NCBI GenBank assembly: GCA_002504435.1
Contig: DAQP01000036.1
Span: 2,047-62,917 of the forward strand
Direction of reading: 5' to 3'
Source of the DNA: Euryarchaeota archaeon UBA438
GTDB lineage: Archaea > Thermoplasmatota > Poseidoniia > Poseidoniales > Thalassarchaeaceae
DNA length: 60,871 nucleotides
Shown here: positions 41,930 to 51,320 of the stretch, one piece after another
Layout: every line of letters starts with the position of its first letter
Position numbering within the stretch: position 1 is the first letter of the stretch
Translations under genes and position numbers: made by a program
The notes under the pieces: generated by a model
What the model saw: only the letters and a program-made list of their open reading frames with translations
Told to the model about the DNA's origin: nothing
The model's database searches: none

Positions 41930-42246
41930 GCCTTACTCTAGGAGCCTTGGTGGGCAGCATCACAGTTTTCGTATTGGCAATTTTCCTCGGATTTGAGCTA
42001 ATCAGCAAAGTTCCCGCCACCCTGCACACCCCTCTGATGTCTGGAGCCAACGCCATATCTGGAATCACCATAGTAGGAGCCTTGATTTTGTCAAACTCGT
42101 CGTTCGATGGTGCGAACACCGATGTCGCAGCCCTGTTGGCCTTCATCGCCCTTGTTATGGCCACAATCAATGTGGTTGGCGGTTTTATGGTTACGAACAA
42201 GATGCTCGGAATGATAGCCGGACGACGTAGGAAGGGAGGGGAATAG
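41926..42246 (+). CDS. pntAB: NAD(P) transhydrogenase subunit alpha 2 (membrane)
   Basis: A 106-residue protein with three or four membrane helices (LGALVGSITVFVLAIFLGFELI, AISGITIVGALIL, VAALLAFIALVMATINVVGGFMVTNKML). The last block is the conserved PntA membrane segment. It forms part of the proton channel with PntB. The start overlaps pntAA (ATGA), and pntB follows after one base. Confidence 0.95.
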   Translation: MSLTLGALVGSITVFVLAIFLGFELISKVPATLHTPLMSGANAISGITIVGALILSNSSFDGANTDVAALLAFIALVMATINVVGGFMVTNKMLGMIAGRRRKGGE

Positions 42247-42247
42247 A

Positions 42248-43675
42248 ATGGTCGATCCAGTTGTTTGGGATATCGGCTATCTGATATCAGCGTCATTGTT
42301 CATTATCGGCATAAAGAGACTATCGAGCCCTAGGACCGCACCTGAGGGGAACAGCCTAGGGGCAATGGGAATGCTATTGGCGGTATTGGTTACATTGGCT
42401 AAGCTTCAGACCGAGGGAGTCATAGGTTGGGAGTTGATTGTCGGTGGACTACTGGTTGGATCAGTAATTGGCTACCTGATGGCTACTAGGGTTGAGATGA
42501 CAGGAATGCCTGAATTGGTCGCGCTCTTCAACGGATTTGGCGGCGGTGCTTCAGCCTTAGTCGGACTTTCCGAGGCCATGAAGAGAATTCAAGAAGCGAA
42601 TATTCCGGAGCCCGGTGTCGAGCTCTATGCGATTTGGATTGCTATCGGCTTGTCTGGAATAGTGGGCTGGATTACCTTGACAGGGAGCCTGGTGGCCATG
42701 TACAAGCTCAAGGGAGGTTTCACAGTCCCATTCTCCGGCAAGTGGGTCAGATTCCCAACATGGGGGCCACCATGGCTCAATGCAGTTAAGGCGATCCTTC
42801 TAGTGACCTCATTCGTACTAATTTGGATGACTATCCAAGAGCCCTCCAATCAATCATGGATTTACGCACTGGCTCTTTCCTCGGGACTACTTGGAATATT
42901 GTTTGTTCTGCCTATAGGCGGTGCAGATATGCCAGTTGTCGTTAGCTTGTTGAACTCACTATCTGGTATCGCTGCCGCGTTTACCGGATTCGTGATCGGT
43001 AACAACGTGCTCATCATAGCGGGCTCGATGGTTGGGGCGGCTGGATTAATTCTCACATTCATTATGTGCAAGGCGATGAATAGGGAACTTTTCGATGTTC
43101 TTTTCAAAGCCTTTGGAGGTTCAGGGGAGAAGGATCAATTGACTAGGACCAAGGTAGGTAGCGACCCAGAGGAGGTCGCTATGGTACTTGACGGCGTCCA
43201 GAGAGTAATCGTGGTTCCTGGGTACGGTATGGCTGTCAGTCAGAGTCAGCACGCAGTCAAGGAATTTGCAGATCTAATGGAGTCTGAAGGGTGCGAGGTC
43301 CTGTATGCTATTCACCCAGTCGCTGGAAGGATGCCCGGACACATGAATGTCCTTCTCGCAGAGGCGAATGTTCCGTATGAGAAGCTGATAGAGATGGATG
43401 ACATCAATTCGGAGTTTCCCGACTGTGATGTGGCGTTGGTTATCGGTGCAAACGACACCACTAATCCCGCTGCTAGGACTGGTGAGGGGCCACTAGCTGG
43501 AATGCCAATTCTTGATGTCGATAAGGCAAATGTTGTGGTCATCATAAAGAGGAGCCTCTCTGTTGGATATGCTGGCGTGGATAATGATTTGTTCTATATG
43601 GATAAGACGATGATGCTTTTCGGCGATGGTAAGAAAATGATGAACGACCTCAACTCGTCAATCAAGGACCTATAA
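42248..43675 (+). CDS. pntB: NAD(P) transhydrogenase subunit beta
   Basis: A 475-residue PntB. The first 260 residues hold about nine membrane helices with the GLGAMGMLLAVL-type and LVALFNGFGGGASALVGLSEA blocks. The C-terminal NADP-binding domain III carries VIVVPGYGMAVSQSQHAVKEFADLME, AIHPVAGRMPGHMNVLLAEANVPY and GANDTTNPAAR. It completes the membrane transhydrogenase and supplies NADPH. The split pntAA-AB-B arrangement matches that known from some bacteria, so the operon may have been acquired. Confidence 0.97.
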   Translation: MVDPVVWDIGYLISASLFIIGIKRLSSPRTAPEGNSLGAMGMLLAVLVTLAKLQTEGVIGWELIVGGLLVGSVIGYLMATRVEMTGMPELVALFNGFGGGASALVGLSEAMKRIQEANIPEPGVELYAIWIAIGLSGIVGWITLTGSLVAMYKLKGGFTVPFSGKWVRFPTWGPPWLNAVKAILLVTSFVLIWMTIQEPSNQSWIYALALSSGLLGILFVLPIGGADMPVVVSLLNSLSGIAAAFTGFVIGNNVLIIAGSMVGAAGLILTFIMCKAMNRELFDVLFKAFGGSGEKDQLTRTKVGSDPEEVAMVLDGVQRVIVVPGYGMAVSQSQHAVKEFADLMESEGCEVLYAIHPVAGRMPGHMNVLLAEANVPYEKLIEMDDINSEFPDCDVALVIGANDTTNPAARTGEGPLAGMPILDVDKANVVVIIKRSLSVGYAGVDNDLFYMDKTMMLFGDGKKMMNDLNSSIKDL

Positions 43676-43747
43676 TGAGAGATGAGCATCATGAAACCAA
43701 GCAACGGTTATGAGTCTCTCACTGCCGAACATAGCTCGACAGCTACC

Positions 43748-44800
43748 ATGAACTCACCTGTGAAAAGACTCGCCGCGGTATTCATTGTAGTTGCACTATT
43801 AGCAGTCCCCGCGATGGGGATGAGCGCTGGCCCTAGTTACGAGAACGGCGACGGAGATCCAACAGTCAAGTACGGATGTTCATGCCATAACAATGGTGCT
43901 ACATCTGCTAGAGTGGTAGTCATGGTCACGGGAGTCCCAGTGATGTATGAGGCCAGCCAATCCTATGAGTTCACCATTACAGTAGCCGATGCACTAACTC
44001 TCTCCGGCGGAGACGGCAACAAAAAAGCTGGTTTCTTGATGACCTCTGAGTCCAATGGAGCCTTCAGCTGGGCCGATGATCAGGATATCAGGCAGGCCGA
44101 CGGCGCTCCCGACGACATCTCCCACTCAGACCCTGACTCGGATGGCATCTGGAGTGTCGTTTGGACCGCTCCCCCAGAGGACGTTGGCCCCATCTATTTC
44201 TGGCTAGCAGGTAACTCTGTAGATGGAGCAGGGGTACCTGACGAGTCCGACTACTGGAACATCCTGTCATTCTCAATCAATCCCCCTGGAACAGTATCGT
44301 CGGATGAATCAGGCGCTACTCTGGATACTAGAACAATATCTGTAGGCGACTATGACACCCTCTTTGTGGTAGAAGAGTCCGATGCCCAGAGGGAAGCAGA
44401 AAGACAAGAGGCATTGTCCCATGCCGTTTTCTCACAGGGCAATCTTTTCTTCTGGACCAGTCTCGTAGCCCTCATTTTCGGAGCTCTTCTTCAACGAGAG
44501 ATCTTGGAGAGAAGATACGATGAGGGCCCTGAGTTCCTCGCAATGGAATTGGCATACCCACAGGCTATCCGAAGGTCGCTTCTCAGCATCGCCTCATTCA
44601 TCGTTGCAGTTAGATGGACTGCTTCAGACTCCGCGATTTACTTCCCTCCCCAGGCCGTCGTTAAAGAGGGAACCAATGTCACTGAACTGACTGGTTTCTT
44701 GATAGGATGCGCCTTCTTTACAAGCGCGATGTTCGCCTACGGCGTATACAGAACAATTCTGGCCGCAAGAGCCGAACAATCAGTCAGGGATCGCTTGTGA
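43748..44800 (+). CDS. CxCH-motif membrane protein, choice-anchor V-like
   Basis: A 350-residue protein, start at ATG 43748 where the signal begins. GCSCH (Cys44, Cys46, His47) follows the signal, then a beta domain with VWTAP and FWLAGNSVDGAGVP as in the paralogue at 4-813. The C-terminus has about three membrane segments (LFFWTSLVALIFGALL, LLSIASFIVAV, ELTGFLIGCAFFTSAMFAYGVYRTIL), unlike the single anchor of the paralogue. It lies between the transhydrogenase operon and the TatC-like gene. The site could bind heme or metal; the missing residue of CxxCH makes heme unproven. Confidence 0.75.
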   Translation: MNSPVKRLAAVFIVVALLAVPAMGMSAGPSYENGDGDPTVKYGCSCHNNGATSARVVVMVTGVPVMYEASQSYEFTITVADALTLSGGDGNKKAGFLMTSESNGAFSWADDQDIRQADGAPDDISHSDPDSDGIWSVVWTAPPEDVGPIYFWLAGNSVDGAGVPDESDYWNILSFSINPPGTVSSDESGATLDTRTISVGDYDTLFVVEESDAQREAERQEALSHAVFSQGNLFFWTSLVALIFGALLQREILERRYDEGPEFLAMELAYPQAIRRSLLSIASFIVAVRWTASDSAIYFPPQAVVKEGTNVTELTGFLIGCAFFTSAMFAYGVYRTILAARAEQSVRDRL

Positions 44801-44801
44801 C

Positions 44802-45524
44802 ATGTCTGAATACTCACCCCCAAGGTCCGATTCGAACCCCTACTCCCACATCTCAGAGCTCCACTCCATATTCAGGAAGACCTCCGTTCTACTAATTTTC
44901 TCAGCCGCCCTGTGGTCAACGGCATCCACTTCAATGATCAATGAGTGGATTTCTTCACTCTCTCTATCATATCCAGAGTCCGGTATGGCCATTTACTCCC
45001 CAATGGATTGGGTAGAGGTAAGGTGGACGCTAATCCTTTTGTTCTCGTCTCTTTCAGTATTGCCGTTTTTCTCGATTCTAATGTACAGATTCGTGAGCCC
45101 CGGCCTATACAGGGATGAGAAGAAGTGGGTCTCTGTAGTCCTCATCAGTTTCTCAATTATTGCACCTCTGGCTACAGTGGCCATTTGGACAGGGGGAATC
45201 TCAGCATTCTTCTCCCTCTCAGAATCATTAGGCCCAATTGATGGGGTCGATGAAAGGTACGATGTCACTCAAATTATCTCATTATCCATCGGAATAACAT
45301 GGGTCGTTCTCATCTGTTCAATCACGGCAATTTCTCTCTCAATGTCGAGATTATTCCTAGGATCAGAGGGAGGCTGTACCAGATTCAGAATTAGACTTCT
45401 GTTAATCTCTACGGGAATCCTAGTGTTGACCCTCCCCGTGATATATGACGGCCTGAGAATCGCTATCGCTGTGATTACAATATTTATTGCAGACCAGTCA
45501 TCAAGGATTGTCCCTATTCGCTGA
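44802..45524 (+). CDS. tatC: TatC-like Sec-independent translocase subunit
   Basis: A 240-residue polytopic protein with about six hydrophobic segments. HISELHSIFRKTSVLLIF mirrors the N-terminal H-L-x-E-L-R motif of TatC, and FVSPGLYRDEKKWV mirrors the conserved F-x-P-x-L-Y-x-x-E-R loop, including the glutamate (E in DEKK) important for signal-peptide recognition. Overall it is divergent. The Tat pathway exports folded proteins with RR signal peptides; no TatA is visible nearby. It follows the CxCH gene by one base and is probably in the same operon. Confidence 0.75.
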   Translation: MSEYSPPRSDSNPYSHISELHSIFRKTSVLLIFSAALWSTASTSMINEWISSLSLSYPESGMAIYSPMDWVEVRWTLILLFSSLSVLPFFSILMYRFVSPGLYRDEKKWVSVVLISFSIIAPLATVAIWTGGISAFFSLSESLGPIDGVDERYDVTQIISLSIGITWVVLICSITAISLSMSRLFLGSEGGCTRFRIRLLLISTGILVLTLPVIYDGLRIAIAVITIFIADQSSRIVPIR

Positions 45525-45602
45525 AAACAGGTCCTTGATATATTTACGTCAAACCACTCAAATCTACATTTACTTGAAAGGCATGCCTGACACCCGAAAG
45601 TC

Positions 45603-47576
45603 GTGAAGTCAGTTAGGTATGCGACTGCATTAGTCCTTATTCTACTAGCGGCACTGATCAATCTTAACCCGGATTCCGTAGATCCAACCAATGCCTCCCA
45701 GATAGACCCCAATGCAGGAGAAACTGACCTTGTCGGTTTGCAAGAGAGTGAGGAATGGCTCGTCCTAAGGGTCGCATTTCCAGATAAGCCACACAGTGAT
45801 TCAAAAATCGACAATATTTTCGACACCGATGAAGACGGCTCACCTCATATGTCTGCTTCACAATATGTCGCTCAAATGTCAGGTGGATTGTCATCATTGG
45901 AGGTCACAATCTCGGAAGGAACATGGGTTTCCCAAATGGACGAAGGATTCTGGGGCGCAGACTCCTCAGGAATTAGGGACTCGGGACTAGATGGAAGGGG
46001 GGTTGAGGGACTAGTCGAGGAATCGGTTGAAGGTCTCCTTGACGGAGTCAACCTGTCTAAATGGGACTACAACAATGATGGATTAGTTGATAGATTATTG
46101 ATTCTACACTCTGGATCGGCTCAGGAGTCAGGAGCTTCTTCAGACTCCATATGGAGCCATTTTTCTGAACTACAGGACCCGATAAAGGTAGGAGAATGGA
46201 CAATTGGCCATTATACGATTTCGTCTCTCGATTCAGGAATGGGGACCGTTGTTCACGAGATGCTTCACCAGATGGGGGCACTAGACCTCTATGATGTCCA
46301 TTCAGAGCTCCCCTCCAGTACGTGGAATGGGCTTGGGGACTGGGACATCATGGCTAGTGGGAATTGGAACGACAATGGAAGGACCCCTTCCATGCCGGGG
46401 TCCTCCACGCTGGATTTGATCGGAGCTCATGGAGTCATTGATGTAGATACAAAAATCGATGGAACATACGTAATAGCCCCAATTAGTAGTACTTCAGGAG
46501 GAACGAGAATCCTTTCTCTCGAAACAGCTCCGGGCGAGAGGGTACTAATCTCGCTCCGCTCGGATATTGGATTTGACTCGGCATTGCCAGGCCATGGTAT
46601 CTTGGTAGAGTATCAAGACATGAATAACGGGAACTCCGCCGACAATACAGTAAATCATGATCCGAACAATGCTTGGGCTATAATCATAGAAGCAGATGGC
46701 GACGATGCACTTCTCAGGAATAGGGACTCTGGGAGCGAGGGAGACGTCTTCTCACTAAACGACACATTCGGAAACACAGGTATCAGAATCAAGGATAACA
46801 GGGGGAGATTTGTGCACTGGACAGCCACAGTTACTCAAATCTCCAATAATTCGGCATCAGTAGAAATATCCACGCCATCAACCCAAACAACATCAGTCCT
46901 GACTCAGAGAAACCCCTTGCAGCTTCTCGAAGGAGAATCGTCCTTTGCCACTGTTTTCACCCCCGTTCAGTGCAACCTTATCGTCAATGTCAGTGCAGAC
47001 CTCGGGACTTCAACTGCGGTTGAGATAGACCTCCCTGCAGGATCGTCAGATGTTCCCATCTTACGCTATTCAGACACATCTTTGTCTCTGGGGACATTGT
47101 CGGGGACTATTGGCTGCGAGGGCGACACTCCTGTCACGATAAGATCGGATTGGCAGAAGATAGGAAACCGAGTACCCCCCCAATCACTCGAGGCCGTAAT
47201 CAAGTGGGACGAGCCATCCTCTATTTCGCTAGACTTGGAATTTGAGGGCGAGGGCCCAAGAGAGTATGATATCGGAATAGAGGGCGCGGCTAGCAGAATA
47301 GCCAAAATTTCTCATCAGGGCGAGATTTCTCCAGGCGACCATCTGATAGTTGAGATAGATCCAATGGGCCTGATGGAATCAGGGATGTATGCCAGAGGAC
47401 AGGTCGTATTTCAGGATGAATTTGGCCTGGAGCAGAGGATAGACATACTCCTAATTGCAGAATCACCTTTCACTGGTGATGGTTGGTTGGCATGGCTATC
47501 GACTCCCTCTAATGGGCTTCCAATCGTCTGCATCCTACTGGCAATATCTGTGATTACAGGCTCAAAAAAGGAATGA
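45603..47576 (+). CDS. M6-type secreted metalloprotease
   Basis: A 657-residue secreted zinc protease starting at GTG, with an N-terminal hydrophobic signal. The zinc site HEMLHQMGALDLYD (residues 218-231) is HExxHxxGxxD with the DLYD extension typical of immune-inhibitor-A-like M6 peptidases, and WDIMASGNW is the downstream Met-turn-like block. Beta-rich domains follow, with a membrane segment near the C-terminus (about 635-652). It probably digests extracellular protein for nutrition. TATA-like GATATATTTAC lies at about 45536-45546. Confidence 0.87.
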   Translation: MKSVRYATALVLILLAALINLNPDSVDPTNASQIDPNAGETDLVGLQESEEWLVLRVAFPDKPHSDSKIDNIFDTDEDGSPHMSASQYVAQMSGGLSSLEVTISEGTWVSQMDEGFWGADSSGIRDSGLDGRGVEGLVEESVEGLLDGVNLSKWDYNNDGLVDRLLILHSGSAQESGASSDSIWSHFSELQDPIKVGEWTIGHYTISSLDSGMGTVVHEMLHQMGALDLYDVHSELPSSTWNGLGDWDIMASGNWNDNGRTPSMPGSSTLDLIGAHGVIDVDTKIDGTYVIAPISSTSGGTRILSLETAPGERVLISLRSDIGFDSALPGHGILVEYQDMNNGNSADNTVNHDPNNAWAIIIEADGDDALLRNRDSGSEGDVFSLNDTFGNTGIRIKDNRGRFVHWTATVTQISNNSASVEISTPSTQTTSVLTQRNPLQLLEGESSFATVFTPVQCNLIVNVSADLGTSTAVEIDLPAGSSDVPILRYSDTSLSLGTLSGTIGCEGDTPVTIRSDWQKIGNRVPPQSLEAVIKWDEPSSISLDLEFEGEGPREYDIGIEGAASRIAKISHQGEISPGDHLIVEIDPMGLMESGMYARGQVVFQDEFGLEQRIDILLIAESPFTGDGWLAWLSTPSNGLPIVCILLAISVITGSKKE

Positions 47577-48656
47577 CTACCTTTTGCTTGGGTTACTCCA
47601 CCTTGAGTCCGCAGGAGGCCGCGATATCTTGAGGAATCCCCAGTCGCCAGCATCCACATCTATCGGACAAACCCAATGCTTGTTTACGCCAGAGGCAAGT
47701 CTGGAAGTCAAACACGCCCTGGCCCAATTACCCACCACCTTCTCCTTGTCGTCTGGGTCATTGATTAACCATGGAGCATGATCCTCCCCCACAGAACCAG
47801 TATAGCATCTCCAGGTTGTTCCGAATTTGAATCCGGGACGAGTATTGAGGCCCCTGTCCCATAGTTCCTTCAACAAGCTAGCTGTCCTAGTCAAACCGAG
47901 ATCCGGATTAGTAATGCCAGTCGAGAAACTATCAACGTGGAAGTCCTTTGAAGGGCGACCTATGAAATGCACGAGTTCTCTTTCAACCCAATCCAACTGA
48001 CGCCCACCGTGAATTGAAACGCCGATAGTTTCCGATGGCCACACCTGGATATCCGCGAAGAACGCACCACCAGTGTGGGTTTCAGCGTAGCTATAGGATG
48101 AGATTTCCTCAAACACGTCATTAGATGGAGGAACTAGCTGTCCATTAGGGTCGGCCATTGACAAGTGGTATGTGACTACAGACATCTCTTCATCGATAAC
48201 TAATGATTCTGCCACTCTCCCCCTATTTTCTACCTCTTTTGTCCACTCGTAAAGCTCGCTCCCATCAAAGCCCTCTTCCGATGTGAACCATCTTACCTCT
48301 GCAACCGGGGGATCTTTCCTTGGATGCATATCCGACTCCCACCTAAGGCCCCATGTTTTCTCTGAGTATTCAAGTCCCATATGTTCGAGGTTGCTCTTGA
48401 GAACAACCTTGTTCCCAGGTACCCTAAGGGCCTCCATAATCGCACCTTCGGCTATGACATCACTGTATTCATTCGTTACATTGAGAATCCAGTCATCACT
48501 TGGCAACTCAACATGCCTGTGGTCCCTGCAGAAAATCAACTCACATGCCTCTAGAACCAGTCCACCTCCGGTGATCGGTCTTCCAATGGCCGACTTATGC
48601 CACAACCTCTCGGCTGCGGGACCATCGTAGATCCACCCCCCCTCGACGCGTTCCAT
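47577..48656 (-). CDS. endA: tRNA-splicing endonuclease
   Basis: A 359-residue EndA. Residues from about 265 form the catalytic domain: PGFKFGTTWRCYTGS with the Tyr, GEDHAPWLI with the His, and ASGVNKHWVCPIDVDAGD with the Lys of the Y-H-K triad. The N-terminal half (VEGGWIYDGPAAERLWHKSAIG) is a degenerate second copy, so the enzyme is of the duplicated alpha-2 type. It removes introns at bulge-helix-bulge sites in pre-tRNA. ATG 48656 avoids most overlap with the divergent kinase gene; the longer frame to 48878 is rejected. Confidence 0.93.
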   Translation of the reverse strand: MERVEGGWIYDGPAAERLWHKSAIGRPITGGGLVLEACELIFCRDHRHVELPSDDWILNVTNEYSDVIAEGAIMEALRVPGNKVVLKSNLEHMGLEYSEKTWGLRWESDMHPRKDPPVAEVRWFTSEEGFDGSELYEWTKEVENRGRVAESLVIDEEMSVVTYHLSMADPNGQLVPPSNDVFEEISSYSYAETHTGGAFFADIQVWPSETIGVSIHGGRQLDWVERELVHFIGRPSKDFHVDSFSTGITNPDLGLTRTASLLKELWDRGLNTRPGFKFGTTWRCYTGSVGEDHAPWLINDPDDKEKVVGNWARACLTSRLASGVNKHWVCPIDVDAGDWGFLKISRPPADSRWSNPSKR

Positions 48657-48732
48657 GGCATTACGATGGCATCCCAAACTTGATTCCGTCGGTCTAGTAA
48701 GTATCATTCGCCTTGACCCACACGCAATAGCC

Positions 48733-49791
48733 ATGGGGTCGACGGAAGAAGGCAGATCGGAGGCTGAGACATTAAGGAGACTCGGCTCCTTGATTGAGGA
48801 TGTTGAGGGAACGAGAGTGACACTCATAGGAGATGTGATGTTAGATAGGTACCACCATGGGTATGCCAACAATCTCAACTCAACAGCCCCTGTTCCAGTA
48901 CTGCGTATTATCAGATCAGAAGAATCACCGGGTGCGGCTGCTCACATTGCTAGGGGCCTAAACTCGCTTGGGATGGATGTCGATTTCTTCTCCAGCGTGG
49001 GTGACGATGAAGAGGGAGGGAGAATTCTTGAGATGCTTTCTGGAGATGGAATTTCCACAAAGGGAATTTCAGTTGTTGCAAATCGCCAGACTCTGACAAA
49101 AATTAGATTTTATGGCAGTAGGGAGAGCCTTTTGGATCAAAGCCAGGTCTTACTACAGGCCGATAGGGGGCCACTGGACGAATTGAACGAGTCGATAAGC
49201 GACGGGCTAATTAGTGCCGCATTGGAATCTATGCCCAACAGTAGAGCAATTGTGTTGTCAGATTACCACAAGGGCGTGATAACAGAGTCGGGTGCATCGA
49301 AGCTGATCTCCAAGGCCAAGGAATTGGATCTCCCATCCATAGTCGACCCCAAATTAACAGGGCTATCTAGGAGCAGGGGTGCTGATGTTGTGATTTTTGG
49401 CATGAGGGGGCTAGAACTTCAAAGGAGGAGGCTAATGATGGATAATTTTTCGGATACAGCTTCTGAACTAATTTCAACATATGATTGGGGGGCGATTCTG
49501 GTCCTTGGCGGAGTAGATGGAATCAACCTCTACCTCCGCGAGGGCGAGGAGCTATCCATTCCATGCCGTGCAAATGCTCCACGTCAGCAGATCGGACTTC
49601 ATGATGCCGCTGCTACAGCCTTAGCTGCAGCTCTCGGAAATGGCCTTGACATATACGATGCAGCTTCTCTCGCAGCCGCTGCCTGTGAATGTGTTCTCAC
49701 GGCCGAGTCCAGTCATGAGTTCGTCAATAGGGACACTCTAGGAATCTGGTTAGAAGAGCTATCCTGGAAGCTACAGATTTCTGATAGATGA
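48733..49791 (+). CDS. PfkB-family sugar kinase, RfaE1-like
   Basis: A 352-residue ribokinase-family protein close to the heptose-phosphate kinase RfaE1/HldE kinase domain. VTLIGDVMLDRYHHGY with the N-terminal sugar motif, APVPVLRIIRSEESPGAAAHIARGLNSLG and FFSSVGDDEEG are typical. The C-terminal GAGD motif, whose Asp is the catalytic base, is QIGLHDAAATALAAAL: the Asp remains but the first glycines have changed. Activity is uncertain. No heptose pathway genes lie near. ATG 48733 is preferred over 48655, which would overlap endA. Confidence 0.8.
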   Translation: MGSTEEGRSEAETLRRLGSLIEDVEGTRVTLIGDVMLDRYHHGYANNLNSTAPVPVLRIIRSEESPGAAAHIARGLNSLGMDVDFFSSVGDDEEGGRILEMLSGDGISTKGISVVANRQTLTKIRFYGSRESLLDQSQVLLQADRGPLDELNESISDGLISAALESMPNSRAIVLSDYHKGVITESGASKLISKAKELDLPSIVDPKLTGLSRSRGADVVIFGMRGLELQRRRLMMDNFSDTASELISTYDWGAILVLGGVDGINLYLREGEELSIPCRANAPRQQIGLHDAAATALAAALGNGLDIYDAASLAAAACECVLTAESSHEFVNRDTLGIWLEELSWKLQISDR

Positions 49792-49839
49792 GGAACATGA
49801 ACCCAACGGGTTCAAGACATATCCTATAGGGCCACGAAC

Positions 49840-51294
49840 GTGAATAGGAAGACCCTGCTTGTAGCCCTAGCAACGGCACTGGCACTCGCTGCAATACCCA
49901 ATGTGGTGTCAGCTGAGGATGGCGAAGCCTCTTTCCTGGGGTTCGACGACGATAATGGGGTATACATTTCTGAGCTTACATCAATCACCGGATTCCTCGT
50001 TTCATCAGCTGAGCCTTCTACGGACTCTACATGGTCCGTCTTCGATCAGTCACTGGAGGAAACAAACCCTCTTGGGAGCGGCATGATTTCGTTTGGGGAC
50101 CCCCATCAATATGGAAATTTCATGAAATGGCCATGGGAGGTCGCTATCGAACCAGATGATTTCGGAAACTGCTCATGCGTTCTGCAGATGGCAGTCTCCT
50201 ATGAGAATCAGAGCAGCATTACCTCTAATCTTGCAATATTTATTGGAAACCCGTCTGGAGCAATATTGCTTTCCGAAGACCCATCAGATGATTCATGGGC
50301 AAGGGGCGAAATCGAATTCTCTGGATGGTCAGATTCCAGCGAATCATCTGCAACACTAGGCTTCTCAGTTAGGCCAGCAGGATCTCTTACCGAAACGTGC
50401 CAAGAAACTCCGGAAGCCGGCACATCGTCATATCTCCTCACCACTCCTGCCACCGGCCCATACTCCTCGATGGTCGACGTGTCTGAATTTTCCGATGGAT
50501 GGTATTCTGCATGGACCTCAACGACATCAGAGACGGGAACTCTGAACCATTGTGCCCCAATTCGAATTGATAATTCTCCCCCTGTTTCTGTGATTTCCGG
50601 ATCTAGTGAGGCTCAGGAGGGGGATGAAGTGATACTATTTGACGGGGGTTCTTCGGATGACGGATATTGGGGCAAGGGCGATTTATTCCACATTTGGACT
50701 GTGTTGGACAAATCAAGACCCGGTTCTGCACCAATCTCCGTCAATCAAGGAGAAAGCACGTTCTCTATGGAAACGCACACCTCTGGAGAATTTGAGATCA
50801 CACTCAGGGTTGTCGATGGTAGCGGACTATACAGCTCAACTTCCAGAACCGTTTCTATTACCAATGTGGTTCCATCAGTTAAGCTGGTTGTCGATGGAAA
50901 ATCAGTAGTTCATGGTGAGAGCATTAGGCTCTCTTCCGGCTCATCCTGGGGAATAGATGCCTCTGAATCGATGGACAGTTCCAATGATGTCAACGGACTG
51001 AGGTGCGTTTGGAAGATTGACAATAACCCTGTTTACGAGGGCTGTCAGAGGTCATTCTCATGGCCTGAAAATGAATCGCAGAAGATAATTCTCACAGTCG
51101 AGGTAATCGATGACGATGATGAATACTCATTCATTTCCGTTGAACTAGTGCATCCAGACTATTCCGATGATCTCCCTCTTGGGCTCATAGTGCTAGTAGT
51201 TTCAGCGGCCTTCCTTGCATCTGCGATAGTTTTCAGGAGGAACTCTTCATCCGGGGGCGACATACCCAAGTGGCAACCAGATGAACAAAACTGA
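49840..51294 (+). CDS. PKD-domain surface protein
   Basis: A 484-residue surface protein, GTG start, with a signal peptide (NRKTLLVALATALALAAIPNVVSA). PKD-like domains are visible at about 245-340 (PVSVISGSSEAQEGDEVILFDGGSSDD then LRVVDGSGLYSSTSRTVSI) and 345-435. A membrane segment (PLGLIVLVVSAAFLASAIVF) at about 447-466 and a short polar tail end it. These domains mediate protein or glycan contacts outside the cell. Nothing catalytic is visible. Confidence 0.75.
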   Translation: MNRKTLLVALATALALAAIPNVVSAEDGEASFLGFDDDNGVYISELTSITGFLVSSAEPSTDSTWSVFDQSLEETNPLGSGMISFGDPHQYGNFMKWPWEVAIEPDDFGNCSCVLQMAVSYENQSSITSNLAIFIGNPSGAILLSEDPSDDSWARGEIEFSGWSDSSESSATLGFSVRPAGSLTETCQETPEAGTSSYLLTTPATGPYSSMVDVSEFSDGWYSAWTSTTSETGTLNHCAPIRIDNSPPVSVISGSSEAQEGDEVILFDGGSSDDGYWGKGDLFHIWTVLDKSRPGSAPISVNQGESTFSMETHTSGEFEITLRVVDGSGLYSSTSRTVSITNVVPSVKLVVDGKSVVHGESIRLSSGSSWGIDASESMDSSNDVNGLRCVWKIDNNPVYEGCQRSFSWPENESQKIILTVEVIDDDDEYSFISVELVHPDYSDDLPLGLIVLVVSAAFLASAIVFRRNSSSGGDIPKWQPDEQN

Positions 51295-51320
51295 GATTTA
51301 CCTTACCACATTTCAAGAAC

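Noticed and set aside
48657..48878. Extension of endA across the divergent kinase start
   Set aside because: The added residues are low complexity and overlap the kinase coding region in the opposite direction. The EndA-like sequence begins at ATG 48656.
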